Below are positions 51,806 through 59,313 of a DNA stretch of 64,000 nt, piece after piece. Origin of the DNA: Microbacterium sp. SSM24 (GTDB lineage Bacteria > Actinomycetota > Actinomycetes > Actinomycetales > Microbacteriaceae). Below the pieces are notes generated by a model, which was not told where the DNA came from, searched no databases, and was given only the letters and a program-made list of their open reading frames with translations. The stretch covers positions 1,426,001-1,490,000 of the forward strand of contig NZ_JAPDNQ010000001.1 of the NCBI RefSeq assembly GCF_025989145.1, in the 5' to 3' direction. The translations under genes were made by a program, and so were the position numbers. Every line of letters starts with the position of its first letter. Positions within the stretch are counted from its first letter, which is position 1.

Positions 51806-53209
51806 TCAGTCGCGCGCGATGCCGGCGGCCAGCGTTGCGCCGTCGGACGGATGGATGACGAGGAACGAACCGCCGTGACGGCTCGACTCGTAGGACTCGA
51901 TCGGCAGATCGGCGGCCAGACGCAGGCGGACCCTGCCGATGTCGTTGGTCTGCAGCGTCTGAGTGGGCTCATGGGTGAGGGTGCCGAGGTCGTAGCGCGA
52001 CTCGATCTGCGCGACGATCGCCTGGACCGTGGTCGTGCCGTGCTTCACGAGCACGCGGCTGCCGGGGGTGAGCGGGCGCGCGTCGAGCTGGAACAGCTCG
52101 GCGGCCACCTCGCGGCGCGCCGCGGGCAGTGTGCCGGCGGCGACCACGAGCGCCCCGCGGGCGGTGTCGATGTCGCCGTCGAACTCCAGCGACACCGACT
52201 GCGGCGCGACGGCCTCGTCGACGGGCGAGCCCGCGGAGCGGATGCCGGTGACCGTGGTCTGGATGCCGGACGGGAAGATCTCCACACGATCACCGACGCG
52301 CACGGTGCCCGACGAGATGCGCCCGGCGACGGCGCGGTAGTCGCGCAGCCGTTCCGCCGCGGCCGGGTCGGACGCGAGATCCGGAGCGAGGCCGCCCTGC
52401 GGCCGCAGCACGAGCTGCACCGGCAGCCGGAGCGGCTCGAGGCTGCTGTCGACCTCGTCGGCGCCGGGCAGCGTCTCGAGCAGCTCGAGCAGCGCCGGGC
52501 CGTCGTACCAGGGCGTGCGGTCCGACCGCGCGACGATGTTGTCGCCCTCGAGGGCCGACACCGGGAGCACGTGGAGGTCGCGGATGCCGAGCTCGGCCGC
52601 GACGGCGCGGGCCTGGTCGGCGACCGCCGCGAACGCGTCGGCGGAGAACCCGATCAGATCGATCTTGTTGACCGCGACGATGACGTGCGGCACGCGCAGC
52701 AGCGCGATGACGGCGAGGTGGCGCCGTGTCTGCTCCAGCACGCCTTTGCGCCCGTCGACGAGGACGACGACGGCATCGGCGGTCGTCGCGCCCGTGACCA
52801 TGTTGCGCGTGTACTGCACGTGCCCGGGGCAGTCGGCCAGCACGAACGAGCGCGCGCCGGTCGAGAAGTACCGGTAGGCGACGTCGATCGTGATGCCCTG
52901 CTCGCGCTCGGCACGGAGTCCGTCGGTCAGCAGGGCGAAGTCGAAGTCTCCGTGCGCGAACCCGCGCTCGGCCGACGTGCGCTGCACCTGCTCGAGCTGG
53001 TCGGCGAGGATCGCCTTCGAGTCGTGCAGCAGCCGTCCGACGAGCGTGGACTTGCCGTCGTCGACCGAGCCCGCCGTGGCGAACCGGAACAGCGTCCCCG
53101 TCTGTTGCCCCCGCGCTCCGCGGTCAGAAATGGCGGCATTCGGCGCCGCAGATCCGCCGAAAGTGACTGCGGAAGGGTCGTGGGTGAGAGATGCGGATGT
53201 CGCGGTCAT
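51806..53209 (-). CDS. cysN: Sulfate adenylyltransferase subunit 1 (GTPase)
   Basis: A 467-residue EF-Tu-like GTPase that drives ATP sulfurylase. G-motifs are GSVDDGKST (G1) near residue 47, DCPGHVQYTRNM (G3) near 124 and NKIDLIGF (G4). The region TLVGRLLHDSKAILADQLEQV is typical of CysN. Domains II and III follow, with RPQGGLAPD and PASGVDPS-like elements replaced by lineage variants. It has no APS kinase (CysC) fusion, consistent with direct reduction of APS by the CysH next door. The ATG overlaps the cysD stop by one base. Confidence 0.93.
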   Translation of the reverse strand: MTATSASLTHDPSAVTFGGSAAPNAAISDRGARGQQTGTLFRFATAGSVDDGKSTLVGRLLHDSKAILADQLEQVQRTSAERGFAHGDFDFALLTDGLRAEREQGITIDVAYRYFSTGARSFVLADCPGHVQYTRNMVTGATTADAVVVLVDGRKGVLEQTRRHLAVIALLRVPHVIVAVNKIDLIGFSADAFAAVADQARAVAAELGIRDLHVLPVSALEGDNIVARSDRTPWYDGPALLELLETLPGADEVDSSLEPLRLPVQLVLRPQGGLAPDLASDPAAAERLRDYRAVAGRISSGTVRVGDRVEIFPSGIQTTVTGIRSAGSPVDEAVAPQSVSLEFDGDIDTARGALVVAAGTLPAARREVAAELFQLDARPLTPGSRVLVKHGTTTVQAIVAQIESRYDLGTLTHEPTQTLQTNDIGRVRLRLAADLPIESYESSRHGGSFLVIHPSDGATLAAGIARD

Positions 53210-54111
53210 CAGAAGTACCCGTCCTTCTTGCGGTCCTCCATGGCGGCCTCACTGAGACGGTCGTCGGCGCGCGTGGCGCCGCGCTCCGTGAGGGTCGAGA
53301 CCGCGACCTCGGCGACGATCGCGGTGAGGTCCGCGGCATCCGATTCCACGGCGCCGGTGCAGCTCATGTCTCCGACGGTGCGGTATCGCACCGTGCGCAC
53401 CTCGACGGTCTCGCCGGCGCGCGGCGGCGAGAACTCGCCGACCGGACGCCACATGCCGTCGCGGGAATACACCTCCCGCTCGTGTGCGAAGTACAGCGGC
53501 GGGAGCGCGATGCCCTCGCGCTCGATGTAGCGCCAGACGTCGAGTTCGGTCCAGTTCGAGATCGGGAAGGCGCGCACGTGCTGGCCGGGGGTGTGACGGC
53601 CGTTGTACAGGCTCCACAGCTCGGGTCGCTGGTTGCGCGGGTCCCACTGGCCGAACTCGTCGCGCAGCGAGATGATGCGCTCCTTGGCGCGCGCCTTGTC
53701 CTCGTCCCGGCGCGCGCCGCCGAAGACGGCGTCGTGGCGTCCCGCGGCGATCGCGTCGAGCAGCGGCAGCGTCTGCAGCGGGTTGCGCGTGCCGTCGGAG
53801 CGCTCGGTGAGCCGGCCGTCGTCGATGTAGTCCTGAACGCGGGCGACCTCGAGGCGGATGCCGAGGCGATCGACCGTCTCGTCGCGGAACGCCAGCACCT
53901 CGGGGAAGTTGTGACCCGTGTCGACGTGCAGCACGGGGAAGGGGACTTTGCCGGGCGCGAACGCCTTCGTCGCAAGGTGCAGCACGACGACGGAGTCCTT
54001 TCCGCCGGAGAACAGCAGCACGGGGCGCTCGAACTCGGCGACGACCTCGCGGATCACGTGGATCGCCTCCGCCTCGAGCAGGTCGAGGGTCGACAGGATC
54101 GTGTCGGTCAT
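53209..54111 (-). CDS. cysD: Sulfate adenylyltransferase subunit 2
   Basis: A 300-residue ATP pyrophosphatase-fold enzyme that makes APS from sulfate and ATP. The PP-loop is LLFSGGKDSVVVLHLA near residue 33. Then come HVDTGHNFPEVLAFRD, FGGARRDEDKARAKERI near 150 and the C-terminal RTVRYRTVGDMSCTGAVES, all standard CysD features. It works as a heterodimer with CysN, encoded immediately downstream. The start ATG at 54111 overlaps the cysH stop (ATGA). The C-terminus DRKKDGYF is fully conserved. Confidence 0.95.
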   Translation of the reverse strand: MTDTILSTLDLLEAEAIHVIREVVAEFERPVLLFSGGKDSVVVLHLATKAFAPGKVPFPVLHVDTGHNFPEVLAFRDETVDRLGIRLEVARVQDYIDDGRLTERSDGTRNPLQTLPLLDAIAAGRHDAVFGGARRDEDKARAKERIISLRDEFGQWDPRNQRPELWSLYNGRHTPGQHVRAFPISNWTELDVWRYIEREGIALPPLYFAHEREVYSRDGMWRPVGEFSPPRAGETVEVRTVRYRTVGDMSCTGAVESDAADLTAIVAEVAVSTLTERGATRADDRLSEAAMEDRKKDGYF

Positions 54112-54851
54112 TCGTGGAGCCCGCATTCCGTCTTGGCGAGTCCGGCCCAGCGGCCGGATCGGGGGTCTTCGCCGGCGGCCACCGGCTGGGTGCACGGCGC
54201 GCATCCGATCGACGGGTACCCGAAGCCGACGAGCAGGTTCACCGGCACCTTGTGCGTGGCCGCGTGGGCGAGGACGTCGTCGAAGCTCCACGCCGCGACC
54301 GGGTTCACCTTGACGAGTCCGTTGCGCTCGTCCCAGGTCACCAGCGGCGTGTTCGTGCGGGTGGGCGCCTCGTCCCGGCGCACGCCCGTGAACCACACCT
54401 CGTACCCGCCCAGGGCGTCCTGCAGCGGGGCGACCTTGCGCCGGGCGCAGCACAGCGCGGGGTCGCGCTCGTGCAGCCTGGCGCCGAACTCGGCATCCTG
54501 CTCGGCGACCGTCTGCTCGGGGAGCACGTCCACGATCCGCACGTCGAGCGCGCGATCGACCTCGTCGCGGGTCGCGTACGTCTCGGTGAAGTGATAGCCC
54601 GTGTCGAGGAACAGCACGTCCACGCCGGGCAGCTGCTCCGCCACCAGGTGGGGGAGTGCCGCGTCGGCCATCGAGCACGCCACCGCGGCCGAGCCCATCG
54701 AGAAGTTGCGGGCGACCCACGCGACGACGTCGGCAGCGGATGCCTCGTGGTCGGTCAGGCTGCCGAGCTCGGCGTTCCCGCGCTCCGCGAGCGCACGAAG
54801 CTCCTCGGCCGAGCGCTTCTCGAGGATGCGGGGGGCGAGGGCGACGCTCAC
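54108..54851 (-). CDS. cysH: Adenylyl-sulfate (APS) reductase
   Basis: A 247-residue reductase that converts APS to sulfite. The PP-loop equivalent is ACSMADAALPHL, followed by LFLDTGYHFTETYATRDEV. The two cysteine pairs CCARRK near residue 137 and CAPC near 220 are the [4Fe-4S] ligands of bacterial APS reductases, and the C-terminal ECGLHE carries the catalytic cysteine. The iron-sulfur ligands and the lack of an APS kinase favour APS over PAPS as substrate. The GTG at 54851 overlaps the sulfite reductase stop. Confidence 0.93.
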   Translation of the reverse strand: MSVALAPRILEKRSAEELRALAERGNAELGSLTDHEASAADVVAWVARNFSMGSAAVACSMADAALPHLVAEQLPGVDVLFLDTGYHFTETYATRDEVDRALDVRIVDVLPEQTVAEQDAEFGARLHERDPALCCARRKVAPLQDALGGYEVWFTGVRRDEAPTRTNTPLVTWDERNGLVKVNPVAAWSFDDVLAHAATHKVPVNLLVGFGYPSIGCAPCTQPVAAGEDPRSGRWAGLAKTECGLHE

Positions 54852-56584
54852 TGCAGGGCCTCCTCGTCGGCGCGATGCGCCCACTGCGCGAAGGTCTCGT
54901 CGGCCGCGGCATCCCGATCCTCGAGGAACCGCTTCACGACCCGCTCGGTGTAGTCCGCGATGCCGTCGGCGGCGACCTTGAGTCCGCGCACCGTGCGCCC
55001 GAGACCCGGGTCTTCGCGATCGGCGTTCGCGAGGCCGCCGCCGAGGTGCACCTGGTAGCCCGGCACCTGCTCGCCGTCGATCGTGACGAGCTGGCCCTTC
55101 AGTCCGATGTCGGCCGTCTGGATGCGCGCGCACGAGTTGGGGCACCCGTTCACGTGGAGCGAGATGGGATGCGGCAGCTCGAACCGGTCGAGACGCTCCT
55201 CGAGGTCGAGCACGGCTGCGGTCGCGAAGGCCTTGGTCTCGACGATCGCCAGCTTGCAGAACTCGATGCCCGTGCACGCGATCGTGCCGCGCCGGATGAG
55301 GCTCGGCCGCGCCTGGAGCCCGAGCTCGTCGAGGCCGGCGATGAGCGACTCGACACGATCCTCGGGGATGTCGAGGATCACGACCTTCTGGTGCGGGGTC
55401 GTGCGCAGCCGCGTGGACCCGTGCGCTTCGATCAGGTCGGCGAGCTTCGCGAGGTTCGGACCCGAGACGCGGCCCACGATCGGCGTCGCGCCGACGTAGA
55501 AGCGGCCGTCCTTCTGGCGGTGCACGCCGACGTGGTCGCCCTGCGTCAGCGGCTTCGGCGCGGCCGGGCCGTCGGGCAGCGCGTACCCGAGGTACTCGTC
55601 CTGCAGCACCTGCCGGAACTTCTCGGCGCCCCACTCGGCGAGCAGGAACTTCAGGCGCGCCTTGTTGCGCAGCCGCCGGTAGCCGTAGTCGCGGAAGATC
55701 TGCGCGACGCCGTGCCAGGCATCCGCCACCCGTTCCGGGGAGACGAAGACGCCGAGCCGCTCTGCGAGACGCGGGGTGGTCGAGAGGCCGCCGCCGACCC
55801 ACAGGTCGTAGCCGATGCCGAGTTCGGGGTGCTCGACGGCCACGAAGGCGACGTCGTTGATCTCGTGCACGACGTCCTGGCTCGGATGCCCCGTCACGGC
55901 CGACTTGAACTTGCGCGGCAGATTCGCGAGCGACTCGTCGCCGATGAATCGCGACGTGATCTCGTCGATCTGCGGCGTCGGGTCGATGAGCTCGTCGGCG
56001 GCGATGCCCGCGACGGGCGAGCCGAGCACCACGCGGGGGACGTCGCCGCAGGCCTCGGTCGTCTGCAGGCCGACGGCTTCGAGGCGGCGCCAGATCTCGG
56101 GCACGTCCTCGACGCGGATCCAGTGCAGCTGCACGTTCTGCCGGTCGGTGAGGTCGGCGGTGTCACGACCGAACTCGACCGAGATGCCGGCGATCACGCG
56201 CAGCTGCTCCGTGGTGAGCTGACCGCCGTCGATGCGCACGCGCAGCATGAAGAACTCGTCCTCGAGCTCGTGGGGTTCGAGGGTCGCCGTGCGTCCGCCG
56301 TCGATGCCGGGCTTGCGCTGGGTGTAGAGACCCCATACGCGGAAGCGGCCGTGCAGATCGGTCGGGTCGATCGAGGCGAAGCCGCCCTTCGAGTAGATCT
56401 CCTCGATGCGCCCGCGGACGCTCAGGCCGTTGTCGACCTGCTTCCACTCCTCGTTGCCGTTGAGGGGAGCGGTGCCGTCGATCTTCCACTGCCCGTTGGG
56501 CTTGGACGACGGTCGCGGGGGGCGCGCGGCGGCACGCGCGGCGGGCGTCGCTGCGGCGCGCGGGTCGGTGTCGCTGATGGTCAC
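54848..56584 (-). CDS. sir: Ferredoxin-dependent assimilatory sulfite reductase
   Basis: A 578-residue siroheme/[4Fe-4S] enzyme of the NirA/SirA type that reduces sulfite to sulfide. Two ferredoxin-like half-domains and siroheme-binding repeats are present, including RQNVQLHWIRVEDVPEIW and ACGDVPRVVLGSPVAG. The cluster cysteines are in CTGIEFC near residue 435 and NGCPNSC near 479. The GTG at 56584 has GGAGG five bases upstream; the first 30 residues are a low-complexity Ala/Arg lead. It heads the eleven-gene sulfur operon, which also supplies its siroheme precursor enzyme, ferredoxin and reductase. Nitrite reductase is the family alternative, excluded by the operon. Confidence 0.93.
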   Translation of the reverse strand: MTISDTDPRAAATPAARAAARPPRPSSKPNGQWKIDGTAPLNGNEEWKQVDNGLSVRGRIEEIYSKGGFASIDPTDLHGRFRVWGLYTQRKPGIDGGRTATLEPHELEDEFFMLRVRIDGGQLTTEQLRVIAGISVEFGRDTADLTDRQNVQLHWIRVEDVPEIWRRLEAVGLQTTEACGDVPRVVLGSPVAGIAADELIDPTPQIDEITSRFIGDESLANLPRKFKSAVTGHPSQDVVHEINDVAFVAVEHPELGIGYDLWVGGGLSTTPRLAERLGVFVSPERVADAWHGVAQIFRDYGYRRLRNKARLKFLLAEWGAEKFRQVLQDEYLGYALPDGPAAPKPLTQGDHVGVHRQKDGRFYVGATPIVGRVSGPNLAKLADLIEAHGSTRLRTTPHQKVVILDIPEDRVESLIAGLDELGLQARPSLIRRGTIACTGIEFCKLAIVETKAFATAAVLDLEERLDRFELPHPISLHVNGCPNSCARIQTADIGLKGQLVTIDGEQVPGYQVHLGGGLANADREDPGLGRTVRGLKVAADGIADYTERVVKRFLEDRDAAADETFAQWAHRADEEALQ

Positions 56585-56624
56585 GGTGGCCTCCGGATGA
56601 CCCGGGCGTCCCCGGGGCGGACTC

Positions 56625-56713
56625 TATCGAGCCCATGCCGCGAGAGTAGGAGCGGTGTCCGCGGCGGCCTATCCGAGCGTCAAGGGGCGTCACCGTGCGT
56701 AACGGGGCGTCAC
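56625..56713 (-). promoter_or_regulatory. Sulfur operon upstream region with direct repeats
   Basis: GGGGCGTCAC occurs at 56684-56693 and again at 56704-56713, exactly 20 bp apart, with a partial third GAGCGTCA at 56675. Two helical turns of spacing suggests a regulator bound to one DNA face. On the minus strand TACTCT at about 56643-56648 is a possible -10. The regulator is not in the window. Confidence 0.4.
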
Positions 56714-56767
56714 AGAGGTTGCAGCGCGCATTTTCGGACCCGGTTCACCAAGTCATGGGCCCGAGTG

Positions 56768-57490
56768 TCAGAGCGCAGAGCGGTACCGGTCGAGGACGAT
56801 GTCGACGACGGATGCCGGCGGCTCGTCGTCGTCGAGCAGTGGGCGTGCGACGGGGGAGCCGTCGGCGAGGCGCACGGCGAGGTCGTGGAAGTAGCCGGGC
56901 GCGAGAAGGTAGTCCGCGACGACGACGCGGCCCGCGGCGGACTCGCGCGCGGCGGACTCGCGCGCGGTCGCTTCACGGGTGGTCGCGACGGCGGCGCCGA
57001 GTCGCGGGTCGGCGGCGGCGAGGAACCCGACGGGGACCTCGCGCCCGAGCCGGTCGCCGAGCATCGCGCCGATCCGCCGGCAGTCCTCGTTCGCGCGGTC
57101 GTCGCTCGATCCGGCGACGGCGAGGACGACGGCGTCATGGGGGGTGACCTCGAGCGGCGCGAGTCGCGCGAGCAGCGCGTCGACGAGTCGCGGGTCGGGT
57201 CCGAGCGCCGACGCGATCGTCACCCCCGCGCGACCGGCGGTCTGCTCCTTGAGGTCGACGCGCACGTGGTAGCCGGCCGAGAGCAGCAGCGGCACCACGA
57301 TCACCGGCTGGTCGGCCGGGAGGGCGTCGAGGGATGCCGCGACATCCGGCTGCTGCACATCGACGTGACCGAGGCGCACCGTGACGTCGGGCAGGCGTGC
57401 GGCGACCGCGGCGACGAGCGCCGCGACGGCGGCCTGCCCGTCGGGCGAGGCGGTGCCGTGCGAGATCGCGAGGAGCGCGGGCGTGGTCAT
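56768..57490 (-). CDS. CbiX-like sirohydrochlorin chelatase
   Basis: A 240-residue two-domain chelatase-like protein. It opens LLAISHGTASPDGQ with the metal-site histidine, and the second half has LAVAGSSDDRANEDCRR and VVADYLLAPGYFHDLAVR, where the histidine of the second repeat lies. Members insert iron into sirohydrochlorin to finish siroheme or cobalt for B12; the sulfite reductase operon next door favours iron. A short Ala/Arg/Glu repeat (ATARESAARESAAG) sits near residue 190. Start ATG 57490 has CACAAT seven bases upstream. It is separated from sir by about 180 bp, so it has its own promoter. Confidence 0.85.
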   Translation of the reverse strand: MTTPALLAISHGTASPDGQAAVAALVAAVAARLPDVTVRLGHVDVQQPDVAASLDALPADQPVIVVPLLLSAGYHVRVDLKEQTAGRAGVTIASALGPDPRLVDALLARLAPLEVTPHDAVVLAVAGSSDDRANEDCRRIGAMLGDRLGREVPVGFLAAADPRLGAAVATTREATARESAARESAAGRVVVADYLLAPGYFHDLAVRLADGSPVARPLLDDDEPPASVVDIVLDRYRSAL

Positions 57491-57497
57491 CGCGTCC

Positions 57498-57503
57498 ATT
57501 GTG
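57498..57503 (-). promoter_or_regulatory. Candidate leaderless -10 hexamer for the chelatase-like gene
   Basis: CACAAT on the minus strand, seven bases before the ATG at 57490. Confidence 0.4.
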
Positions 57504-57632
57504 GCGCGGGTGTGTGACGGGCGTGTGACCTCGCGTCGAGAACCCGGGAGAGATCGGCCCCGCGTCGGTGCGTCGACGGTGGTGGGCTCGATCTCTCCCG
57601 AGTTCTTGACAGGATCGCGAGCTGAACGCGGG

Positions 57633-58529
57633 TCAGGCGGCGGGGTCGGCCGAGGCCTCGGGTCCCGACTGCGCGGCGAACCCGGCCGCGAAGCCGCGTT
57701 CGTACGCGCGCTCGGCCTTGCGGGCGCCGTGCCCGCGGTGGCCGTGCTCGTGGTGCCGGTGACCGTGGGGGTGACCCGCGTGGCCGCGGTGCCCGTGCAC
57801 GCCCTCGTGGGTGAAGTGCCCGTGCCCGTGGTGCCAGTGCTCGTGCATGGCGTGGCCGTGCCATCCTTCACCCGCGTGCGCGTCGTCGCCCCAGGCGTCG
57901 CCGGGCTCGGCGTGGCGGGAGCGTCCGGGGCCGAACCCGGGACCGAACCCGGGACCGAAGCCGGGACCGAACCCGGGACCGAACCCGGGACCGAACCCGG
58001 GACCGAAGCCGGGACGGAACGGCCGCGGACCGAAGCCGCGTCCGCCGAAGCGCCCGGGGCCGAAGCCGCGTCTGCGGGGGAACGGCTGCGTCTCGTCCCA
58101 TCCGAGGCCTGCCGCGATGGCCTCGAGCGAGGCGGTCATCGTGGCGTAGTCCTCGGGCGAGACGGCGTCGGCGACGCGCGAGCGGATGCCGCTCACGGCC
58201 TCGCCGAGACGGTCCTTGGCCTCGCGGCCGGCGTCGGTGAGCACCCAGGTGCCGTCGCCCTGCTCCTCGGCCCAGCCGAGCTGGCCGAGGCGGCGCAGGC
58301 GCTTGCCGCCCTTGCGGGCGAGGCGCTCGGAGAGCCCGGGTGCGTCGACGTCGCCCGAGAGCGCGTTCAGCAGCATCCAGTCCCGGCGGGTGACGCCCTC
58401 GCCCTCGAAGGCGGTGGCGAACTCGCGGGAGATGAGCCCGTCGACGAGGCGGAGCCAGTAGCCCAGCGGGCGCTGCGCACCGGTCTGCTCGTCGGGGGCG
58501 GAGTCTTCGTGTTCGAAGTCGTTGTTCAT
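57633..58529 (-). CDS. MarR-like winged-helix protein with GFGP repeats and His-rich tail
   Basis: A 298-residue protein. Residues about 20-145 look like a MarR-type winged helix (PLGYWLRLVDGLISREFATAF, then WMLLNALSGDVDAPGLSERLARKGGKRL and a LTDAGREAKDRL wing). After about residue 155 come PRRRGFGPGRFGGRGFGPRPF, seven uninterrupted GFGP units, and then a His/Gly-rich tail with HGHAMHEHWHHGHGHF and HGHRHHEHGHRGHG. The tail could bind metal or form a disordered phase-separating region. AAAGGA precedes the ATG. It is divergent from a second MarR-like gene with palindromes between, suggesting cross-regulation. Targets are unknown. Confidence 0.7.
   Translation of the reverse strand: MNNDFEHEDSAPDEQTGAQRPLGYWLRLVDGLISREFATAFEGEGVTRRDWMLLNALSGDVDAPGLSERLARKGGKRLRRLGQLGWAEEQGDGTWVLTDAGREAKDRLGEAVSGIRSRVADAVSPEDYATMTASLEAIAAGLGWDETQPFPRRRGFGPGRFGGRGFGPRPFRPGFGPGFGPGFGPGFGPGFGPGFGPGFGPGRSRHAEPGDAWGDDAHAGEGWHGHAMHEHWHHGHGHFTHEGVHGHRGHAGHPHGHRHHEHGHRGHGARKAERAYERGFAAGFAAQSGPEASADPAA
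57926..58015 (-). repeat. 12-bp minisatellite encoding GFGP units
   Basis: About seven tandem 12-bp units inside the MarR-like gene, nearly identical at DNA level (plus strand CCGGGACCGAAC/G). Length is a multiple of three, so unit gain or loss keeps the frame. Confidence 0.8.
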
Positions 58530-58575
58530 GAGAAGTCCTTTCCGGCGACCTGAGGTCGCGAAGTGCATGTCCTCA

Positions 58576-58617
58576 TACATGCATATGTAGTGTGACATGC
58601 GTTCGCAATGCATGTCA
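58576..58617. promoter_or_regulatory. Paired palindromes between divergent MarR-like genes
   Basis: TGACATGC (58593-58600) and GCATGTCA (58610-58617) form perfect 8-bp arms nine bases apart. Just to the left, TACAT-GCAT-ATGTA (58576-58589) is a second, shorter inverted repeat. The 109-bp spacer serves both genes, and ATGC-rich palindromes suit MarR-family regulators, so autoregulation is likely. Confidence 0.7.
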
Positions 58618-58626
58618 AGTCGCATG

Positions 58627-58632
58627 TAAATT
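58627..58632 (+). promoter_or_regulatory. -10 hexamer for the plus-strand MarR-like gene
   Basis: TAAATT, six bases before the ATG at 58639. The gap is GGAAGG, which may also serve as a ribosome site. Confidence 0.5.
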
Positions 58633-58638
58633 GGAAGG

Positions 58639-59214
58639 ATGCCGCAGAAACCGACCGACCCCGCCGACGTCATCGCCGCCGCGCTCGCCCGGCTGCGCGG
58701 CCGGCGAGGGCCCCGCCCCCCGTGGGAAGGCGGCCCGGGTCCGCACGGGCACGGACCGATGCACCATGGCCATTCCGCCCAGCAGCAGTGGGGCAGGGGC
58801 GGCGGCCACCACGGCCGCGGCGGCGGCCCCGGACCGTGGGGAGGCCCCGGACCGTGGGGCGGCGGCGCCCGCATCGGCGGACCGGCGCGCATGAGGCTCC
58901 TCGAGGCGCTGGCCGCGGCATCCCACCCCCTGTCCGTCGGCGAGATCGCCGACGCCGTCGGAGTCGATCAGCCCCGCGCCTCGCGCCTCGTGCAGCAGGC
59001 GTTCGAGCTCGATCTGGTCCGGCGCGAGGCCGACCCTGACGACGCGCGCCGCACGCGGGTGGCGCTGACGGATGCCGGAGCCGCCCTCGTGCGCGGGTTC
59101 CGCGGCGAGCGGCGCGAGGCCGTCGACACGGCGCTGGCGGACTTCAGCGACGCCGAGCGCGCCGACCTCGCACGGCTGCTGACGAAGCTCGCCGACGCCT
59201 GGCCCGGGGCCTGA
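58639..59214 (+). CDS. MarR-family regulator with Gly/Pro/His-rich N-terminus
   Basis: A 191-residue regulator. The first 82 residues are low-complexity: GRRGPRPPWEGGPGPHGHGPMHHGHS, then GGGHHGRGGGPGPWGGPGPWGGG. From about 83 to the end is a compact winged helix: RMRLLEALAAASHPLSVGEIADAVGVDQPRASRLVQQAFELDLVRREADPDDARRTRVALTDAG, with the DxRxxxxxLT wing of MarR proteins. The unusual N-terminus echoes the His/Gly-rich tail of the divergent partner. It probably binds the palindromes in the shared spacer. A metal or stress signal is possible from the histidines but is only inferred. Confidence 0.8.
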   Translation: MPQKPTDPADVIAAALARLRGRRGPRPPWEGGPGPHGHGPMHHGHSAQQQWGRGGGHHGRGGGPGPWGGPGPWGGGARIGGPARMRLLEALAAASHPLSVGEIADAVGVDQPRASRLVQQAFELDLVRREADPDDARRTRVALTDAGAALVRGFRGERREAVDTALADFSDAERADLARLLTKLADAWPGA

Positions 59215-59232
59215 TCCCGGCGCCTGATCCCG

Positions 59233-59294
59233 GCCGAGTCGCCAAGACACGCCGTGAGCGCGCACGCGGCGCCGGCGTGTTCTGGCGACTCGGC
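59233..59294. terminator. Long inverted repeat between convergent genes
   Basis: Twenty-two-base arms (59233-59254 with 59273-59294) pair except for two adjacent mismatches, around an 18-nt loop. It lies 18 bp after the MarR-like gene and 19 bp before the end of the MFS gene, so it would terminate both. Confidence 0.75.
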
Positions 59295-59313
59295 GCTGGG
59301 TGTCGGTCGCGCG

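Noticed and set aside
56634..56648. Leaderless start for the sulfur operon at an ATG (56636) six bases after TACTCT
   Set aside because: That ATG is out of frame with sulfite reductase and opens a motif-free frame; the GTG at 56584 with GGAGG is the supported start.
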